Shown piece after piece: positions 59,598 through 64,000 of a stretch of DNA of 64,000 bases. The notes below the pieces were generated by a model, which worked only from the letters and a program-made list of their open reading frames with translations, had not been told where the DNA came from and ran no database searches. Each line of letters begins with the position of its first letter. Position 1 is the first letter of the stretch. This stretch comes from Cricetomys ansorgei (Eukaryota; Chordata; Mammalia; Rodentia; Nesomyidae): contig JAMJFZ010000879.1 of the NCBI GenBank assembly GCA_026225945.1, positions 932,001 to 996,000 on the forward strand, written 5' to 3'. The position numbers and the translations under genes are program-made.

Positions 59598-60184
59598 CTC
59601 CTTATTCTTTCTTAAATGGGAATATTAGTTCTAAAGTAGTAGCATCTCCTACGAAACTCTGAAAGAAACTATTTGACTTAATTTTAAATAAAAATTAACA
59701 TAAATTAGTGGACATTGTCATGAATCATAAATGCCGCTGTTTAAATCTTTATATAAACCTTCCACAGGAAGCTAGAATAGAAACTGATTTTGGTGCTTCT
59801 CTTTATTAAGTGCTAGAAAGTTTTCTGGGAAGAGCTATGTTTTTACTGGAAGCCAGAGGAGCTGTCAAAACATTCCTTACTGAGGTAGTTTTGTTATCAT
59901 TTTCTTTCAGGGAAATAATTTATGCTATTGAACCTTTGTTGTATATACCATTTGAATGTAGATGATGTAAATGTGTCAATTTGGTCACATTAAGACTAAT
60001 TTGAACATTGTCATTATTAACTATAATGCTTAAAGAAAGTTTCACTAAACTAGTACATAGAAGCTAAGTCTACATACAGAAAAACAATGCTATTATTTTA
60101 CATGTGCTCCTTCAGCTTGCTTTTTTGTTCATTCTCAAAGACACCAAAAGAGAAACTCTGAGATTTTAGGGGTTTAGTTTCTGG
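59598..60184. other. AT-rich single-copy DNA
   Basis: Nothing recognised. Confidence 0.42.
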
Positions 60185-60400
60185 CCTTTCTAAGAGACAC
60201 AACATCACATCAAATTCCCTCTTCCTCTGGCTCTTACAATCTTTCTGCCAATGATCCCTGAACTAAGGTGCAGAGGTAGTACTATAGATGCATCCGTTGG
60301 GAATGGATTCCACAACTCTGCATTTTGATTGGTTGTGGTCTTCTTATAATGTTCCCAATGGGCTGCAGAAAGAAGTTTCTAGTAAGTACAACTGAATGCT
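60185..60400 (-). mobile_element. Rodent L1 3' UTR fragment, antisense
   Basis: CTCTGGCTCTTACAATCTTT, CTGCCAATGATCCCTGAACT, ATAGATGCATCCGTTGGG, CTCTGCATTTTGATTGGTTG and GGCTGCAGAAAGAAGTTTCT match the complement of an Lx-like L1 3' UTR, the same segment present in sense at 18790-18960. Confidence 0.65.
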
Positions 60401-60944
60401 TACAGAAGAGTGCAGCCTTTGATTCATCTATACCCTATGTCCAGACCCTGGCAGCAATCACAAAGAACCAAGAAAATATACACCAGGTTCTGAAGCCTAC
60501 AATCATGACTACGAAAGAAAACCAGACCATTATATAGAACAGCGAATGCATATCTGAAAAAATACAAAATCGGGAAAGAGGCAAAACTCCATGCTCACAA
60601 TTACTAGTGCTTTCTTAGACTCTCAAAAAAAAGGACTTTGAGAGTAACTGATGGTCAAAAACCACAGTGACGATCGTGGAATAAAAGAACATTAATAAGT
60701 CTAGATTGCATCAGTCTTCCACAAGATAAAGTAACTTGCCTATCAAAGGTTTGTGACATAATTATCTTAGTTACTTATTTGCTATTGTCTGCTAGGCTTT
60801 GAAGCTTAAGCAAGGCTAAGGAAAAGATCTTTAATTTTAAAAAGCACAGAAGAAGGGAAAGAAAGATGCAGTCATTTCAAGGAACAGTTGCGTTTCAAAA
60901 GTTCAGTGCTGACTCTTTTGGTGGTGGTGTTTGTGGCGGTGGTG
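60401..60944. other. Single-copy DNA
   Basis: No repeat or gene recognised; a (GGT)n-like patch begins near 60920. Confidence 0.4.
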
Positions 60945-61043
60945 GTTTTTTATTTGTTGGTTGTGTTCAGTACTGCAGACAGAATTCAGGACTTTGAGCC
61001 AGCTCAGTAAGCACTCAGCCGCTGAGCCAAATCTCCAATCCCA
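60945..61043 (-). mobile_element. ID/B4-like SINE fragment, antisense
   Basis: GTTCAGTACTGCAGACAGAA, TTCAGGACTTTGAGCCAG, AGTAAGCACTCAGCCGCTGA and GCCAAATCTCCAATCCC are the complement of the tRNA-derived head of ID/B4 SINEs. A GGTGG-rich stretch precedes it. Confidence 0.68.
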
Positions 61044-61599
61044 GGGCTAGGGTCTTAATGCATGTTCTGTCATTAATTATTGGAATAGCAGAGGGTGGTA
61101 TTTTTCTTCCATTATATACATAAGCAGACTGGTACATAGAAATTAGGAAATAATTCCGTCTGGCCTCAAGAGCACTTCACTGCATCACGCCGACCTGTAA
61201 TGAGGGCGCAAGCGACATGCTGACGAAGTGTTGCCATAATACAAAATGACAAAAAGAGCAAGATTATATATGACTCAGGAAATCAAGAGTGGTTTTCTGA
61301 AAGAAGTGCTCTTCCCCCAGGGCTCTTGAGAGAGAAGTAGGATTGCAGAACAGAGGAAAAGGAAACTGGTGGAAAGGTTATCAGAGCGACAGAGGGGAGG
61401 CATGAAAGGAGAAAGCCTGAAGAGTTAATTCTTAGAAACTTCTAATTGTTAGCAACAAGTCCCAGAAATCTCAAAAAGAAAGAAGAAATAAAGGAAGAAA
61501 GAAAGAAACTCAACCAAAGATATCTTCGACACTTACCCAGTGATCTTTCTGGGTTGCACCTGGAGGGATACAGATAACCCCTTCTCTGTGTCTAACTTG
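61044..61599. other. Single-copy DNA with small CpG cluster
   Basis: Six CpGs occur within about 60 bases at 61165-61225. A GAAA-rich stretch lies at about 61476-61508. Confidence 0.42.
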
Positions 61600-61950
61600 C
61601 CCTGATTGTGTTGGCTCTGGGAGTAAAGTCAAGCCATCTTTAACAGCTCACAAGCCTTGCCCTGGACCTCTTTCCCCCCATTCTCTGTGTTAGCCATGTC
61701 GCTACTCCTCAGTTCTGAAAACCTCCAGGACTTCCTGGCCTCCGTTTGGTTGATCGCTGTCTCCTCTGCCAAAAACACCCTTTGCTCCCTTCTCTGCACC
61801 TGTTAAAAGTCTATCTTCTCAGATTCCTAACTCCTAGAAAACAGAGCACACAATTTTCTTTGTTGTCTGCTCCACTTATCAGATTGGCTGACTCAGAATT
61901 TTGTATTTCACCCCGAAATGTGGAAATTTGCCTTTATAAATGAATCTTTG
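61600..61950 (+). mobile_element. Possible L2 LINE fragment
   Basis: CACAAGCCTTGCCCTGGACC, CTCCAGGACTTCCTGGCC, CCTTTGCTCCCTTCTCTGCA and a CTATCTTCTCAGATTCCTAA stretch recall the L2 segment encoding the C-terminal part and 3' UTR. The match is weak. Confidence 0.35.
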
Positions 61951-62722
61951 TGATGATTTACTTATGGAGCTTTGAAGAAATTCAACCATGTGAGTAACAA
62001 TGGTTAGTCTGAGGGTGATGTCTGCATACTAGGTGAGAAACTAAAACAAGGAAAGAGACTGTGCAATATATATTTCATGAAAAGAAATCATTGTCTCAAG
62101 CCCCTTTGCTGAGAAATTATCCTTGAGTTGTTATAACCTGGGGCCATATGAGCTAAAAAATATTGGGACCATCAATCACCATGAAACATTAATTTCTGTT
62201 GAAAAGCTAAAGTAAAGGAGATTTGGGCCATCCTAAGATGAGTTAGACTCACAAAGACGTGGAGATCTGAAAGGTAGTCGACTAAAGTGTCAGTTTGAAG
62301 GGACACACACAGGCACCATGAAAGATAGTTCATAAAAGGATCAAAACTCCTTTGGGACAGTGTCTGTTCTTAAATATCTTGTGATTTTTTGATGTTATCC
62401 AGCAAGAAGAATCAAAATAGTCTTACTCAGAGTGGAGAGGCAGTTCCAGCTTAGAGTATGGCATAGATTCTTGTGTTCTTAATCATAAATAATTCTTTCA
62501 TAAGTATTTGTTGAATTAATAAGTCCATGCGTCAACAGAGGTGATGCTAGTCTAGATGGATATTAAAAATGGCTTAGAGATAGTAACTTGCCAAATCTTT
62601 AAATGCATGGAGTTTATTCAGGTATAAAACCTATGTAAGTACACTGTAATTATAAAAATAAGGAGCAATTTAAAGTAAACCTCTTTTAAAACATCTTGTT
62701 AATAGTTTCAGCTAGACACCTT
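61951..62722. other. AT-rich single-copy DNA
   Basis: Nothing recognised. Confidence 0.42.
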
Positions 62723-63090
62723 TGTGTGTGTGTGTGTGTGTGAGTGTGTGTGTGCGCGTGTGTGTGTGTGTGTGTGTGTACGTATTTGCCTATGTCTGTG
62801 TGCATATGCTGTAGGCATGTGTGAACGTGTACATGCATGCGTGTGGAGGCCAGCAGACAGCATTGAATGTCATTCCTCAGGCATTGTCTTACCTTTTATT
62901 TCCCTTTTGAGACAGGGCTCCTCACTGGCCTGGAACACACCAACTAGGCTGGGCAGGTTGCCAGCAAACCCCAGGGAGCTAGCCGCCTCAGCACTGAGAT
63001 TCAAAGTGTGCACGGGTTCTAGAGATGGAACTCGTGGTCCGACGCTCTCGCAGCAGGTTCTTGGTTGACAGAACCACCTCCAGAGTTCCA
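62723..63090 (-). mobile_element. B4-class SINE (RSINE1-like), antisense, with (GT)n
   Basis: A (GT)n tract (62723-62779, with GCGC interruptions) is the expanded SINE tail. It continues into GTGTGGAGGCCAGCAGACAG, TTTTGAGACAGGGCTCCTCA, TGGCCTGGAACACACCAAC, AGGCTGGGCAGGTTGCCAGC, AACCCCAGGGAGCTAGCC and an ID-like head region. The overlapping frames on both strands (62724-63142) are products of the repeat. Confidence 0.78.
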
Positions 63091-63734
63091 AACACGTTCT
63101 TTTTTCTTTTCCTTTTTCACGACAAACCACACCATTGCTCAATATTATGGCTTAAATTCATTTTTACTTTTTCAGGTTAAGAACAACTGGGCTTTAAAAG
63201 ATAAAAACGTTAAAAGCAACCACAGGAAAAAAGAAAGAAAAGAGTAATTTGGCATCAGGAAGATAATTTGTTTTTTTTTTTAAGTTAGCTCTTTTATTTT
63301 TCTAGGAACCATATGTGAAGGAAAAAGGACCTACTGCAGAAATATCAAGATATTTTAGGATAAGAGACAGATGTTCCCATTAACTCTGATTCTTTGAATT
63401 TATATTATGAAGGAAAATGGAGAGATACAATATAATGCTATGCTAATTTAATCTTTTGGAAGTGGCCATTTGTTTACTCTTTTTTATTTTGAGAAAATTT
63501 GACTATCATGCAAAATAAATTCAACAAAAATGGCTGAGAACATTTTATTGCCTCATAATCCTAAAGATATTGTTATGTTTAGTGGTGTTGGGCTTCATAT
63601 ATAGCCAATCAAATAATCTTTTGCAAAATTTAAGGGAATGAAAGCAACTAGCAACCAGTCGTTGACGTTCATGTTCCAGAGTTATAACAAGGGCTTTATT
63701 TGAATTTATTCATTTACACTAAACCATGGTTTTC
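63091..63734. other. AT-rich single-copy DNA
   Basis: A T-run lies at about 63271-63281. Nothing else recognised. Confidence 0.42.
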
Positions 63735-63866
63735 AGAAACAAATACGTTAATTCTCAACCTCTTTATTACAGATGAAGAGTCAGTTATGTGGAGAGTTTT
63801 AGAAGTTGTTTGGATTTAGTCTAGGTAGTAGCAGAGCAGAGGCCCTTCTGGTATGATTATAACATT
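63735..63866 (-). mobile_element. MIR SINE, antisense
   Basis: TCTTTATTACAGATGAAGAG, GTGGAGAGTTTTAGAAGTTG and GGTAGTAGCAGAGCAGAGGC follow the complement of a MIR (TTTTACAGATGAGGAAACTG, AGAGGTTAAGTGACTTGCC, AGTAAGTGGCAGAGC). Confidence 0.65.
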
Positions 63867-63884
63867 TATGTTCTCCACTCCATT

Positions 63885-63887
63885 ATG

Positions 63888-63922
<35 letters not shown>

Positions 63923-64000
63923 TATAACATTATATATATCATATATATTATATTAATTATATATTATATTATATATTATATTAACTATATTAATATAATA
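63885..64000 (+). repeat. AT-rich (TA)n tract running off the window
   Basis: Long TATATA arrays grade into TATTATATTA units. The tract has several self-complementary stretches, and its true end is not in the window. Confidence 0.92.

Noticed and set aside
59396..59662. 88-codon frame containing a tryptophan/proline-rich motif.
   Set aside because: It is the standard readthrough of an antisense B1 SINE.
62724..63142. 114-codon and 90-codon frames on opposite strands.
   Set aside because: They cover the (GT)n tail and body of a B4-class SINE, a frequent source of spurious frames.
1..64000. CRISPR arrays, bacterial operons, tRNA or rRNA genes, phage or plasmid features.
   Set aside because: Nothing of the kind was seen. 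The sequence is mammalian in repeat content, CpG depletion and ORF structure; the only tRNA-like segments are SINE heads.

Overview
This window looks like single-copy intergenic or intronic DNA from a muroid rodent (mouse, rat or a close relative). The diagnosis rests on the repeats: B3/B2-type SINEs, B1, B4/RSINE1-like SINEs, two URR1-like hAT elements, rodent L1 3' ends, and MaLR (ORR1/MT type) and ERVL LTRs. These lie over older shared mammalian layers (MIR, L2, L1M, MLT1). I cannot separate mouse from rat or another muroid by eye. No full-length young L1 and no intact retroviral gene was seen.

I found no protein-coding gene that I can name. Every open frame is short (at most about 125 codons). 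Most lie in repeats, simple sequence or AT-rich DNA, and none shows a recognised domain. The best gene-like signals are weak: a 74-bp segment with good splice sites (43102-43175) and a 67-codon frame encoding a hydrophobic helix plus a coiled-coil-like stretch (33074-33277). No tRNA, rRNA, CRISPR array or bacterial-type operon is present.

Layout. 1-10 kb: MaLR and MLT1 LTRs, a URR1 element with a recognisable target-site duplication, one MIR and microsatellites. 10-18 kb: an L1 3' end and a B1, then about 7 kb almost free of recognisable repeats. 18-25 kb: a dense block of old antisense L1, rodent L1 3' ends, a non-coding two-LTR retroviral element, ERVL LTRs and a MIR. 25-36 kb: RSINE1, MaLR pieces, a long polypurine tract, a 32-bp minisatellite, an antisense L1 ORF2 fragment, a CpG-enriched patch, a B3, and an ERV LTR joined to a MaLR element. 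36-45 kb: mostly single-copy, with an unusual 42-bp tandem repeat. 45-51 kb: two antisense B3 copies, an L1 end, two ERVL-like LTRs, a second URR1 and an antisense L2. 51-64 kb: AT-rich single-copy DNA with a long CT microsatellite, SINEs, antisense L1M, an ERVL LTR with a strong hairpin, B1, a B4-type SINE and a terminal AT tract running off the edge.

I found no convincing undescribed biological system. The most notable unexplained structures are the 42-bp repeats bounded by inverted repeats, the 32-bp minisatellite, the palindrome-associated duplication inside a B3, the long repeat-poor blocks and the small CpG-rich patches. Family names are from memory of consensus sequences; a RepeatMasker run would settle them.
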